Source: Ferrovibrio sp046297895
GTDB taxonomy: Bacteria > Pseudomonadota > Alphaproteobacteria > Ferrovibrionales > Ferrovibrionaceae
Length of the DNA stretch: 64,000 bases
Direction: 5' to 3'
Assembly (NCBI RefSeq): GCF_046297895.1
Contig: NZ_JBKBHC010000006.1
Coordinates: 186,001 to 250,000 of the forward strand
In this document: one piece after another, positions 33,199 to 41,542 of the stretch
Numbering within the stretch: the stretch's first letter is position 1
How the letters are laid out: every line of letters starts with the position of its first letter
Program-made: the position numbers and the translations under genes
The notes under the pieces: generated by a model
Database searches by the model: none
What the model saw: the letters and a program-made list of their open reading frames with translations, nothing else
Told to the model about the DNA's origin: nothing

Positions 33199-34425
33199 TC
33201 AGTCCTTGTGTGCCGTGCGGATGGCGCCGACCGTGTGCAGGGCCGCGCCGCGGCCGAGCAGCTTCTCGACCAGGTCGGGACTGTCGAGGAAGCGCGTCAG
33301 GCCCGCACCCTGGAACAGCCGCAGGCCGCACAGGATGCCCGCAGCGATCTGCTCGTCGGAGTCGCAATGGCCGAGGATGGTTCTGGCCAGCAGCGGGCCG
33401 CTCAGGCTTTTCAGCCCGGCCGCAAGCTGCTCCACAGGCTGGGCCGATGCATCCAGCTTCAGATATTGCGCGGATTCGATGTCGTCGCGGGTCAGGTGCG
33501 GCAGGTCGTCGGCGCGCAGGCAGCTCAGCACGAGACTGATGCCGTGACGGCGAAGCATGGCTGCGATTTCTTGGCCGGCCTGCGGATCCATGCGCCAGTC
33601 CAGCAGCGTCAGCTCGACCGCCAGATCGCGAAGTTGCGGCGCCGATAGCTCCCCGATCAGACGGTGAAAGTCGCTGCCGGCCACGTTGCCAGGAGTCAGG
33701 CCGATGAAGCGGCGGATTTTACGGCTGTCGGTGAGCGGAATTTCCTTCACCAGGAAGGACAGCAGGCGCTTGTCAGCCAGGTCGGTGCTGCGGCCAAGCA
33801 TCCAGGCATCGTCGTGCAGGTCCTGGCCGGTGATCTTCTCCACCGCCGTCATCGAGACCCAGAGTTCCTCGGCGAAGGCGACGGGCGGCTGGTCCTTCTG
33901 CAGGTCCCATATGGTCTGGCTGCGCATCTGCATCGAGAGGTCGGCCTGGCCGATGCTGCGCTCCACGCCGATCAGGCTGTCGAGCGATGCAATATCGGGC
34001 GGGGCTGGGTCGATGGTCTGGATGCTGCGATGCACTGGCGGGGCCGGTGCCTGCTCCATCAGGCGGGTGGCGAAGGCGATGAACTCGCGCACCTCGGTGT
34101 CGAGATGGAAACGGTTCAGGGCGATGGTGCCGTGACGCTGCTGGAGCAGGAAATGGTTCAGCTCGGTCAGCCGATGCAGTACCGCCGCCTCTTCGGCATG
34201 GGGCAGGATCACCACGATCACGTTGCGCGCCAGCGGATGCGCATGCAGGGCATGATCGAGGCAGCGTTCCTCGACGAAACTGACGAAGGCGCGGAACAGC
34301 ACGCGGTTGTGTATGCCGGGAATGCCGGAAAGGTCTATGAGGATCGCGCAGCACTGCGACTTGCGATTGCTGATCTCGTGGGCCAGCTTGACCAGCCCCT
34401 GTACCTTGATCGCCTCGGCCTGCAT
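33199..34425 (-). CDS. Degenerate EAL-domain protein (paralogue 1) of a glucan-synthase locus
   Basis: A 408-residue soluble protein, paralogue of the next gene. The C-terminal half (about 155-390) follows the EAL fold: SQTIWDLQK, AEELW in place of EAL, a VNLS-like strand, YLKLD (cf. YLKID) and the ending DSDEQIAAGILCGLRLFQG. The DDFGTG metal site is lost (SCLRAD) and the AEGVE Glu is Gly, so no phosphodiesterase activity is expected. The N-terminal 125 residues (AILIDLSGIPGI, VIVVILPH) may be a worn GGDEF fold. It is last of a four-gene strand with the PilZ glycosyltransferase. Ligand binding is untested. Confidence 0.65.
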   Translation of the reverse strand: MQAEAIKVQGLVKLAHEISNRKSQCCAILIDLSGIPGIHNRVLFRAFVSFVEERCLDHALHAHPLARNVIVVILPHAEEAAVLHRLTELNHFLLQQRHGTIALNRFHLDTEVREFIAFATRLMEQAPAPPVHRSIQTIDPAPPDIASLDSLIGVERSIGQADLSMQMRSQTIWDLQKDQPPVAFAEELWVSMTAVEKITGQDLHDDAWMLGRSTDLADKRLLSFLVKEIPLTDSRKIRRFIGLTPGNVAGSDFHRLIGELSAPQLRDLAVELTLLDWRMDPQAGQEIAAMLRRHGISLVLSCLRADDLPHLTRDDIESAQYLKLDASAQPVEQLAAGLKSLSGPLLARTILGHCDSDEQIAAGILCGLRLFQGAGLTRFLDSPDLVEKLLGRGAALHTVGAIRTAHKD

Positions 34426-34534
34426 GATTCCCCCGCTTGGCCGCGATTATGGCGGCAAGGCGGAAGGGCCGGCAAGGGGGCTTTTGTTTAATTCCGCTTT
34501 AGAATTGGGGCGATACCAGCCTCAATCTCGCCAT

Positions 34535-35758
34535 TCAGTCTTCGGGGAGGTGGGCTGTTTTCACCGCCTGGGGCGCGGCCTCGGCCGCTGCCTGGCCGAG
34601 CAGGCTTTCGATCTCGGCGGGCGTGTCGAGGAAGTTCGCCAGATGGCTGCCCTGGAACAAGGTGATGCCGTGGGCAATGCCGGTGCCGATCTGCGCCGTG
34701 GATTCGCAATGGCAGAGTACCAGTTTGGTGATCGTTTCCGGCGCCAGACCCGCCAGGGCCTTGTCGAGCGCGACTTCGTCCTGCGCCAGGGCGTCCAGCT
34801 TCAGGAAATCGGCGGATGCCAACTCTTCGGGGCTGAGCGTCACAAGATCCTGCGCCCGGAGGCCATCCAGCGCCAGCGCCACGCCTTGCCGCTGCAGCTG
34901 GTCGAGGATGCGGCCGGCGACATCGGACGAGCGGCGCCAGTCGAGCAGGGCCGTTTCCACCGTCATCCGGTGCAACTGCTCGGCGGGCAGATTGGCAACC
35001 AGCTTGCGGAAGTTTCCGCCGACGATGCTGGAGGAGTTCAGGTTCAGGAACAGGCGCAGCGGCGTGGTTGGCGGCTCCTTGTTCAGATGGTTCAGCATGC
35101 GCTGATCCAGCAGTTCGGTGCTACGGCCGAACAGCCATGCGTCGGAATGGATGTACTGGCCGGTGATCTGTTCGATGGCGGCGATCGATACCCACAATTC
35201 TTCAGCGAAGGCGACAGGCGGTAGTTCCTTCTCGAGGCGCCAGATGGTCTGCGAACGGATCTGCAGTGTCAGGTCGGCCTGGCCGATGCTGCGCTGAATG
35301 TCGATCATGCGGTCGAGGCTGGCGATGTCGGGCGGAGCGGGATCGGTGATCGGCACCGAGCGGTCGGGGGCCGGGGCCGGGGCCTGTTCCATCAGGCGTG
35401 TGCAATAGGCCACGAAACGGTCGGGACTGGCCTCAAGATCGTAATGCACGAGCTGGACACGGCCATGACGCTGGCTGAGCAGGAAGTCGTTCAACTCCTC
35501 GATGCGGCGGGTGATCTGCAGCCGGTCATCGCTCGGTACCACCAGCACCACCACATTCATCGCCAGCGGATGCACCCGCACGGCGCGATCCAGCGCATGC
35601 TCCTCCAGGAAGCGCACGAAGGCGCGGAACAGGACGCGGTTACGGATCGCGGGGACCCCGGACAGGTCGACGATCAGCGCGGAATAGCCGGCCTTGTGCT
35701 GGCTGATCTCGCGGGCCAGCTTGAGCAGGGCCTTGGCTTTGATGGCTTCGGGTAGCAT
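34535..35758 (-). CDS. Degenerate EAL-domain protein (paralogue 2) of a glucan-synthase locus
   Basis: A 407-residue protein paralogous along its whole length to its downstream neighbour; shared blocks include NRVLFRAFV, the linker DPAPPDIASLD and SIGQADL. The EAL-like half has SQTIWRLEKELPPVAFAEELW, FLNLNSSSIV (cf. VNLS), FLKLD and HCESTAQIGTGIAHGITLFQG. The metal-binding DD pair is replaced (DGLRAQ). It starts 99 bases after the glycosyltransferase stop. The retained Asn, Lys and Gln of the EAL pocket leave cyclic-di-GMP binding possible; a scaffold or regulatory role for the synthase is my inference. Confidence 0.65.
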   Translation of the reverse strand: MLPEAIKAKALLKLAREISQHKAGYSALIVDLSGVPAIRNRVLFRAFVRFLEEHALDRAVRVHPLAMNVVVLVVPSDDRLQITRRIEELNDFLLSQRHGRVQLVHYDLEASPDRFVAYCTRLMEQAPAPAPDRSVPITDPAPPDIASLDRMIDIQRSIGQADLTLQIRSQTIWRLEKELPPVAFAEELWVSIAAIEQITGQYIHSDAWLFGRSTELLDQRMLNHLNKEPPTTPLRLFLNLNSSSIVGGNFRKLVANLPAEQLHRMTVETALLDWRRSSDVAGRILDQLQRQGVALALDGLRAQDLVTLSPEELASADFLKLDALAQDEVALDKALAGLAPETITKLVLCHCESTAQIGTGIAHGITLFQGSHLANFLDTPAEIESLLGQAAAEAAPQAVKTAHLPED

Positions 35759-35857
35759 GGTGGCCTCAATTTTTTGCCATTATTCAGCAAAGACGAGGGG
35801 CGGCATTTGAAATGGATCAAATTCGCGGCGGAATTTGGCCTATTTTTACGATAACCC

Positions 35858-37825
35858 TCAACGCATGCCCAAGACCCGCTTGAACAGCTCGCCCAGCGCG
35901 GCACCGATCTCGGCCTGCCGCGCGACGCTGTCATACGGGCCGGTATAGAGCTTGGTGATGATCGCCTCGCGGGGTGCCCCGGCGCCGAAACGCACATGCA
36001 CATGCTGGCCGCCGGCGCTGGTGGTATGGGCCGTTGCCGGACCGATCCCCTCGATTTGCAGGATAACATCGGCATCGCGCAGGGCGGGCGCCATGTCAGG
36101 GCCAACCTCCAGCCGCGCGCCCGAGACCGACATGTCGAGCAGCCGCACGGGCTCGAGCTTGCCGCGCCACAGCAGGGTGGCGGGTTCGTTGAGGTCAAAG
36201 CGCTCCTCGCGGCGCATACGTGGGCGCTCGACGGCCAGCAGCATCACCAAAGCCAGGATCAGCAGATTCCAGCAGCTCCAGAAGGTGTATAGCTTGGGGT
36301 CGCCGCCATCGGACTGCAGGCCTCCGACCAGCGAGGCACGATAGGACAGGATGGCGAAGGCGGTCAGCGCAAAGAGCGTTCCTGCCTCCAGCATCACCGG
36401 CCAGTTGATCTGCACGCGATCGGTAAGCATGCCCTTGGCGGTGACGCGGAAAGGCTGCGACTTTCGGAACAGCAGCGCTTTCCATACGGCAGGCGCCACC
36501 CGCGAGGCGCAGACGAATTCTGTCAGGTCGGTCAGCAGCGGCATGATGCGCCCGCCGGAAATCCAGACGAACAGCGCCGTGGATGAAATGAAAGCAGGCA
36601 GGAAGTGATAGGCATAGTCGGCGGCATCGGCGCGGAGGATGGCGATGCCAAAGAACCAGTAGAGCAGCGGCGCGATCAAGCCGAACAGGCAGAAAGTGGG
36701 CAGGCTGATCCAGTAATTGGCGGTTTCCAGGAACAGCATCCGCTGCAGGAAACTCAAGTTGTTGCGGCCGAAGGGACCGCATTGCACAAACAGGGACTGG
36801 ATCGCGCCGATGCCCCAGCGGCTGCGCTGCTTGATATATTCGCCGATGGTTTCCGGCGCCAGGCCATTAGATAGCTTCTCGTTCAGATACCGTGTGACAT
36901 AACCGGCATCGATCAGCTTGAAGCTGAGCAGGATATCCTCGGTGATGGTTTCCGTGGGATAGCCGCCGATCGCCTCGATGGCAGCGCGGCGCGCCACGAA
37001 CGAGGTGCCGCAGCAATACGAAACATCCCAGCCATCCTTGGCCGGCTGCAACGTGTCGAAGAAAAAGCGCTGCTCGTCGACCCAGGATTCCGACAGCATG
37101 AAATTATGCTGCAGCATGTTGGGGTTGAAGAAGAATTGCGGGGTCTGCACCAGTGCCACCTTCGGGTCGTCGAAGAAGCCGGTGACGCGGCGCAGGAAAT
37201 GGCGTTTGGGCACGAAATCGGCATCCAGCACCATGATCAGCGGCGCGCCGGTTTCGACCTTAGAGATTTCAAGCGCATTATTCAGATTGCCGGCCTTCGC
37301 GCCGCTGTTGCCGTCTCGCCGCAGGTAGCGTACGCCCAGCCGTTCGCATTTCTCGCGCAGCCAGTCGCGCCGGGTATCGTCCAGCACCCAGACGGTGAAA
37401 TTCGGGTAATCCAGCGCACGGGCACCAAGAATGGTGCGCTCCAGCACCTCCCATCCCTCGTTGTAGGTTGGAATGAAGACGTCCACCGCCGGCAGGCTGT
37501 GGTTGGCTTCGCGGCTGGCGCGTTCAAAGGCGTCGGCAGCGGGGGAATTGTCGCGATGCCGCCAGAAGGTCAGCAGACACATGTAGGTGCTGAAGGCCAG
37601 CATCATTTCCAGCATGAGGAAAAGCAGGCCGAATGCGAAATCCGCCGGTTGCGCGGGCGGCGGCAGCGTCTCCGTGATGCGCCACCAGAAATACCGCAGG
37701 CTGAGGCAGAAGACGGCGAGGATCAGTCCGCGCCGCGCGATCATGCTGGTCGGCCGGACCACCGGCAGCAGCAGGATTGCGCCGGCGAGCAGCGCAAGCC
37801 CGGGCAGCAGGGCGAGATAGTCCAT
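35858..37825 (-). CDS. BcsA-like processive glycosyltransferase with PilZ domain
   Basis: A 655-residue inner-membrane GT2 synthase. N-terminal helices are followed by the catalytic domain: Asp149-Asp150 (DDTRRD), DAD at 201-203, TED at 295-297 and QRSRW at 333-337, the full set of a processive beta-glycan synthase. Several more helices and a PilZ domain follow, with RREER at 538-542 and DMSVSG at 564-569, the intact cyclic-di-GMP signature. It should polymerise and extrude a beta-glycan when cyclic di-GMP rises. No bcsB, bcsC or bcsZ is nearby; the partner is an HlyD-like gene five bases upstream, as in the bgsBA mixed-linkage glucan system of Sinorhizobium. Confidence 0.9.
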   Translation of the reverse strand: MDYLALLPGLALLAGAILLLPVVRPTSMIARRGLILAVFCLSLRYFWWRITETLPPPAQPADFAFGLLFLMLEMMLAFSTYMCLLTFWRHRDNSPAADAFERASREANHSLPAVDVFIPTYNEGWEVLERTILGARALDYPNFTVWVLDDTRRDWLREKCERLGVRYLRRDGNSGAKAGNLNNALEISKVETGAPLIMVLDADFVPKRHFLRRVTGFFDDPKVALVQTPQFFFNPNMLQHNFMLSESWVDEQRFFFDTLQPAKDGWDVSYCCGTSFVARRAAIEAIGGYPTETITEDILLSFKLIDAGYVTRYLNEKLSNGLAPETIGEYIKQRSRWGIGAIQSLFVQCGPFGRNNLSFLQRMLFLETANYWISLPTFCLFGLIAPLLYWFFGIAILRADAADYAYHFLPAFISSTALFVWISGGRIMPLLTDLTEFVCASRVAPAVWKALLFRKSQPFRVTAKGMLTDRVQINWPVMLEAGTLFALTAFAILSYRASLVGGLQSDGGDPKLYTFWSCWNLLILALVMLLAVERPRMRREERFDLNEPATLLWRGKLEPVRLLDMSVSGARLEVGPDMAPALRDADVILQIEGIGPATAHTTSAGGQHVHVRFGAGAPREAIITKLYTGPYDSVARQAEIGAALGELFKRVLGMR

Positions 37826-37830
37826 CCTGG

Positions 37831-39060
37831 TCAGCCGGCTAGCCGCCGGCCGATCTGGTCGATCAGGGTATTGCTGTGGCGCAGCCGGCCGGTGCGGCCT
37901 ATCGGGCAGGCTTCTGCCGCCTCCTCGAATTCGACAGCGAAAATCCAGCGGATCTGATCGCTGCCCGTGCCTCCGGCCAGCGCAAATTCGCGGCGGTCGG
38001 CATCCTGGTCGCTACGCAGACCAACCATGCGGGCGTTATAGCGCGCCATCTGGCCGTTGCGTTCGAATTCCACAACGACGCTGTCGCCCAGCGACAGGGT
38101 TTCGTCGCTGCGACGATCGCGCGCCACCTCGAAGAAGATGCGGCTGCAATCAGCCACCTGGGCCAGAGGTGCGCTGATGCCTATGGTGCTGTCATTGCTT
38201 TCCAACTGGCGCCAGAGAATGCCATCCACGGGCGACTGAATCACGGCCTCGCCCATCTGTTCCCGGCGGCGGCGCTCAGCCTCGATCTGACGCTGCACCT
38301 GTCCTTGTTCAGCGATCAGGTCCGCCAGCCGCGTCTCCAGCGTCAGGCGTTGCAGATTCACCTCGTCGCGGCGTTGCTCGGAATAGGGGGCGTTGTTGTA
38401 AGAGTCGCTCAGGTAAACGCCCTGTTCGGCGGCGGCACGTTCCTGGCGCAGACGCCCCAGGGTCTGTCGCTGCGCCGCCAGTTCGGCCTGGGCCACGTCA
38501 GCCTCGGCGCGACGTCGATCCAGTTCCGCGCCGCTGGCATAGTTTTTGGCGGCGAGGGGAGCGACGCGCTTCAACTGTGCGTCGAGCAGACGGGCATTGG
38601 CCTCGGCCTGACGCAGGCGCGCTTCGGCTTCGGCGATTTGTGCCGTGAGGTTGTTGACCACGGCATCGCGGAAAGTCCGGCTCTGCTGGGCAAGACGCAA
38701 GGCGAAAGGCTCCAGCGCGGCGATCTGCTGCCTCAGGCCGGCGATGCGCTCGCCGAGGCTGTCATTCTGGGCCTCTAGATTGGCCAGCCGCACATCGCGC
38801 TCCGGCGGGTCGCGCAGGGTGGCCAACGTCTGTCCACGCTGGACACGATCGCCGACGCGGACATCGCCGAAACTGATCTGACCCTCGATCGGCGCGCGCA
38901 GCGTGACCAACTCGGCATTGACGCGGCCAACCGGGTACTGGCTGAACACCACGCCGGGCAGCAGCGCGTAGCCGAACAGGCCCAGCAAGAAGACGCCCAG
39001 GGCGATGCGGAGCAGCCGGCCGACGCTGCGCGGTTTGGACTTGATCGAGGACATGTACAT
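37831..39060 (-). CDS. HlyD-type membrane fusion/adaptor protein
   Basis: A protein of about 409 residues with one N-terminal membrane helix (LLRIALGVFLLGLFGYALLP), a lipoyl half-domain (LRAPIEGQISFGDVRVGDRVQRGQTL), a long coiled coil (about residues 90-230) and the second lipoyl half VIQSPVDGILWRQLES, then a beta-barrel. This is a periplasmic adaptor. It precedes the PilZ glycosyltransferase by five bases, so they are co-translated; it likely guides the glycan through the periplasm. Start choice is open: GTG 39084, ATG 39060 or ATG 39054, none with a strong ribosome site. Confidence 0.85.
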   Translation of the reverse strand: MYMSSIKSKPRSVGRLLRIALGVFLLGLFGYALLPGVVFSQYPVGRVNAELVTLRAPIEGQISFGDVRVGDRVQRGQTLATLRDPPERDVRLANLEAQNDSLGERIAGLRQQIAALEPFALRLAQQSRTFRDAVVNNLTAQIAEAEARLRQAEANARLLDAQLKRVAPLAAKNYASGAELDRRRAEADVAQAELAAQRQTLGRLRQERAAAEQGVYLSDSYNNAPYSEQRRDEVNLQRLTLETRLADLIAEQGQVQRQIEAERRRREQMGEAVIQSPVDGILWRQLESNDSTIGISAPLAQVADCSRIFFEVARDRRSDETLSLGDSVVVEFERNGQMARYNARMVGLRSDQDADRREFALAGGTGSDQIRWIFAVEFEEAAEACPIGRTGRLRHSNTLIDQIGRRLAG

Positions 39061-39084
39061 TTTGGGTTCGTAATCCGGAAACAC

Positions 39085-39390
39085 TGAGAGCCTGTTTAGC
39101 GGGCTATTTGAATTTCACGTCATTAAAATACCGTAAGTAGTTTTTTCCCGCGGGACGGAAATGGTTATTAATTCATTTATTTCTTCTACTTAGCCAATTA
39201 CACTTGCTCAATCGGAAGAGGCAAGCTGAGCAGAAAGGAAGAGAAAAATCCACTATGCGGTGTATTTGGCTTGGCCGCCTCAGCCTCGCCGCATTTTCGT
39301 GGCCGGTTCAGCGGCAGAAGAAATTTTTGCGCAGCGGCTCACGGCGGGCGTCGGTCGCTCGCCGCAAGACGGAACGGAGTGGAACGACGA
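39085..39390. other. Divergent promoter region between hlyD-like and MFS genes
   Basis: About 300 bp without a gene. The stretch 39115-39215 is distinctly AT-rich (for example TTATTAATTCATTTATTTC) and is the likely promoter and regulator-binding area for the polysaccharide operon. A short inverted repeat, AGCC and GGCT around nine bases, lies near 39090-39110. I see no confident -35/-10 pair. Confidence 0.4.
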
Positions 39391-40650
39391 ATGATGTCAT
39401 CGCTTGCGCCGGTCGGCGCGCTCCTGCTCAGCGTCGCCCTGCTGCTCACCGGCAACGGATTGCAGGGCACCCTGCTGCCGGTTCGTGCCAACCTGGAAAG
39501 TTTTGGTGCGATGTCGATCGGTGTCCTGGGGTCGGCCTATTACGTCGGCTTCGTTGCCGGCTGCCTGCTGACGCCGCGCCTGATCCGGCGCGTGGGCCAT
39601 ATCCGCCTGTTCGCCGCGATGGTCTCTACTGCCTCGGTCGTGCCGCTGGTGCATGCCATCCTGGTGCAGCCGGCGCCCTGGTGGCTGTTGCGCGGCCTGA
39701 CAGGGTTCTGCATGGCCGGACTGTACCTGATCATCGAGAGCTGGCTGAATGAACGGGCGACGCGCGAGAACCGAGGCCTTATTTTCACCACCTATACCAC
39801 GGTGAACTTCTCGGTGATCACGATGGGCCAGATGCTGATGCTGGCGGACGATCCGCTGCGCTTCCATCTGTTCAGCCTGGCCTCGATACTGGTTTCGCTG
39901 GCCGCCGTGCCGGTGGCAATGACGCGCTCGCCGGCGCCGGCGCCGATTTCTTCGACACGGCTGTCGCTGGGCAAGATCTACAAAGTCTCTCCGGTGGGGG
40001 TAGCCGGCGTGCTGACGGTTGGCCTGGCCAATGGGGCCTTCTGGGCGCTTGGGCCGGCCTTCGCTGCGCAAACCGGGCTGGGGGTTTCGCAGGTGGCATG
40101 GTTCATGAGCGCCACGGTGATCGGCGGTGCGCTGTCGCAATGGCCTTTCGGCCGCCTGTCAGACCGCATGGATCGTCGTCATACCATCCTGATCGCCTGC
40201 GCCTGCGCGGCAGGGGCTGGATTGTTGATCGTTTTCGGTTATGCCGTGTGGCCGGCGCTGCTGCCGGTGGCGGCCTTTCTGTTCGGCGTATTCTCATTCC
40301 CGCTTTATGCGCTAAGTGCCGCCCACACCAACGATATGGCGAAAGATGCCGATTTTGTTGCCATCGCCGGTGGCCTGCTGCTGATCAATGGCGCCGGCTC
40401 GGTGATTGGCCCATTGATCGCAGGCATTGCCATGGATCGTCTTGGCCCGCTGGGATTGTTCGGGTTCACGGCGGTGATCCACACCTCTATGGCAGTATTC
40501 GCACTGTACCGCATGCGCCAGCGCGCCGCGCCGCCGCAAGCGGAAAAGACCGACTTCGTGCCTATGCCATCCACCGCACCGGTACGGGCCGATCTGGATC
40601 CGCGCGCGGAAGAGGAGAGCAGGGGGGCGCGCGACCGCGGAGGGGCATGA
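39391..40650 (+). CDS. MFS transporter, YcaD-like
   Basis: A 419-residue major-facilitator protein with 12 hydrophobic segments; loop motifs LTPRLIRRVGHIR (after helix 2) and FGRLSDRMDRRH (after helix 8) are the expected signatures. The C-terminal tail (from about residue 380) is charged and soluble. The ATG at 39391 (MMSSLAPVG) gives the first helix directly; the frame is open to 39271 but that part is basic and unlike a membrane start. It is divergent from the polysaccharide genes. The substrate is unknown. Confidence 0.88.
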   Translation: MMSSLAPVGALLLSVALLLTGNGLQGTLLPVRANLESFGAMSIGVLGSAYYVGFVAGCLLTPRLIRRVGHIRLFAAMVSTASVVPLVHAILVQPAPWWLLRGLTGFCMAGLYLIIESWLNERATRENRGLIFTTYTTVNFSVITMGQMLMLADDPLRFHLFSLASILVSLAAVPVAMTRSPAPAPISSTRLSLGKIYKVSPVGVAGVLTVGLANGAFWALGPAFAAQTGLGVSQVAWFMSATVIGGALSQWPFGRLSDRMDRRHTILIACACAAGAGLLIVFGYAVWPALLPVAAFLFGVFSFPLYALSAAHTNDMAKDADFVAIAGGLLLINGAGSVIGPLIAGIAMDRLGPLGLFGFTAVIHTSMAVFALYRMRQRAAPPQAEKTDFVPMPSTAPVRADLDPRAEEESRGARDRGGA

Positions 40651-40690
40651 CGGCATTCGTCAAGCCGGCGATCCGGTCTAGATTGCAGTC

Positions 40691-41533
40691 ATGGCTGACC
40701 TGATCCTTGCGCATGAGCCGACCATCCGCCTTGCCGCCTACCTCGGCATCCTGGCCGCGTTGGCCGGCGCCGAGATTCTGGCGCCGCGCCGGCCGTTGCG
40801 CCATGCGAGGTTGCATCGCTGGCCAGCCAATCTGGGCATTGCCGCGCTCAATACTCTGATGCTGCGGCTGGTGGCTCCAGGCGCGGCCGTTGGGGTGGCG
40901 ATCTGGGCCTCAGAGCAGGGCATCGGGGTGTTCAACCTCATAGCTGTGCCCGGCTGGCTCGCCGTTCTGGCCTGCATACTCGTGCTGGACCTGGTCATCT
41001 ATGGCCAGCATGTCGCCTTTCACGCCTTTGCGCCGTTTTGGCGCCTGCATCGCATGCACCATGCCGACCTCGATATCGACGTCACCAGCGGTGCGCGGTT
41101 TCATCCGGCTGAAATCCTGCTTTCGCTTGGCATCAAGCTGGCTGCTGTTCTTGCCCTGGGCGCGCCGGCCCTGAGCGTGCTGCTGTTCGAGTTGCTGCTC
41201 AACGCCACCTCGATGTTCAGCCATGCCAACCTGGCACTGTCGTCGCAGGGCGACCGGATGCTGCGGCAGGTACTGGTCACGCCGGACATGCACCGGGTGC
41301 ATCACTCCTGGCACCGCGATGAAACCGACAGCAATTTTGGTTTCTGCCTGTCATGGTGGGACAGGCTGTTCGGCACCTACCGCGACCAGCCGCGCGATGG
41401 CCATCAGGGCATGACGATCGGTCTGCCAGCCTTCCGCGATCCGGGCGATTTGCGCCTGGATCGCATGCTGCTCCAGCCGTTGCGGGGCGAAAACGTGCCA
41501 TCGTCACAGGAAAATTCGGACCAGAACGTGTAG
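40691..41533 (+). CDS. Sterol desaturase/fatty acid hydroxylase-family protein
   Basis: A 280-residue membrane protein with the di-iron histidine boxes of the family: HVAFHAFAPFWRLHRMHH gives HxxxH and HxxHH, and HRVHHSWHRDETDSNFG supplies the last cluster. Membrane helices precede and separate the boxes. Relatives hydroxylate or desaturate lipids, sterol-like compounds or carotenoids using oxygen. It follows the MFS gene by 40 bases and precedes a nucleotide cyclase by nine, so a shared transcript is possible. The substrate is unknown. Confidence 0.87.
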   Translation: MADLILAHEPTIRLAAYLGILAALAGAEILAPRRPLRHARLHRWPANLGIAALNTLMLRLVAPGAAVGVAIWASEQGIGVFNLIAVPGWLAVLACILVLDLVIYGQHVAFHAFAPFWRLHRMHHADLDIDVTSGARFHPAEILLSLGIKLAAVLALGAPALSVLLFELLLNATSMFSHANLALSSQGDRMLRQVLVTPDMHRVHHSWHRDETDSNFGFCLSWWDRLFGTYRDQPRDGHQGMTIGLPAFRDPGDLRLDRMLLQPLRGENVPSSQENSDQNV

Positions 41534-41542
41534 GATGGCGCC

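Noticed and set aside
31508..33367. Long minus-strand open frame opposite the ThDP enzyme
   Set aside because: The plus-strand enzyme has all ThDP motifs; the antisense frame shows His/Gly/Arg-rich shadow sequence.
35858..37825. Naming the glycosyltransferase bcsA
   Set aside because: Motifs fit cellulose synthase, but bcsB, bcsC and bcsZ are absent and an HlyD partner is present, so the product may be another beta-glycan.
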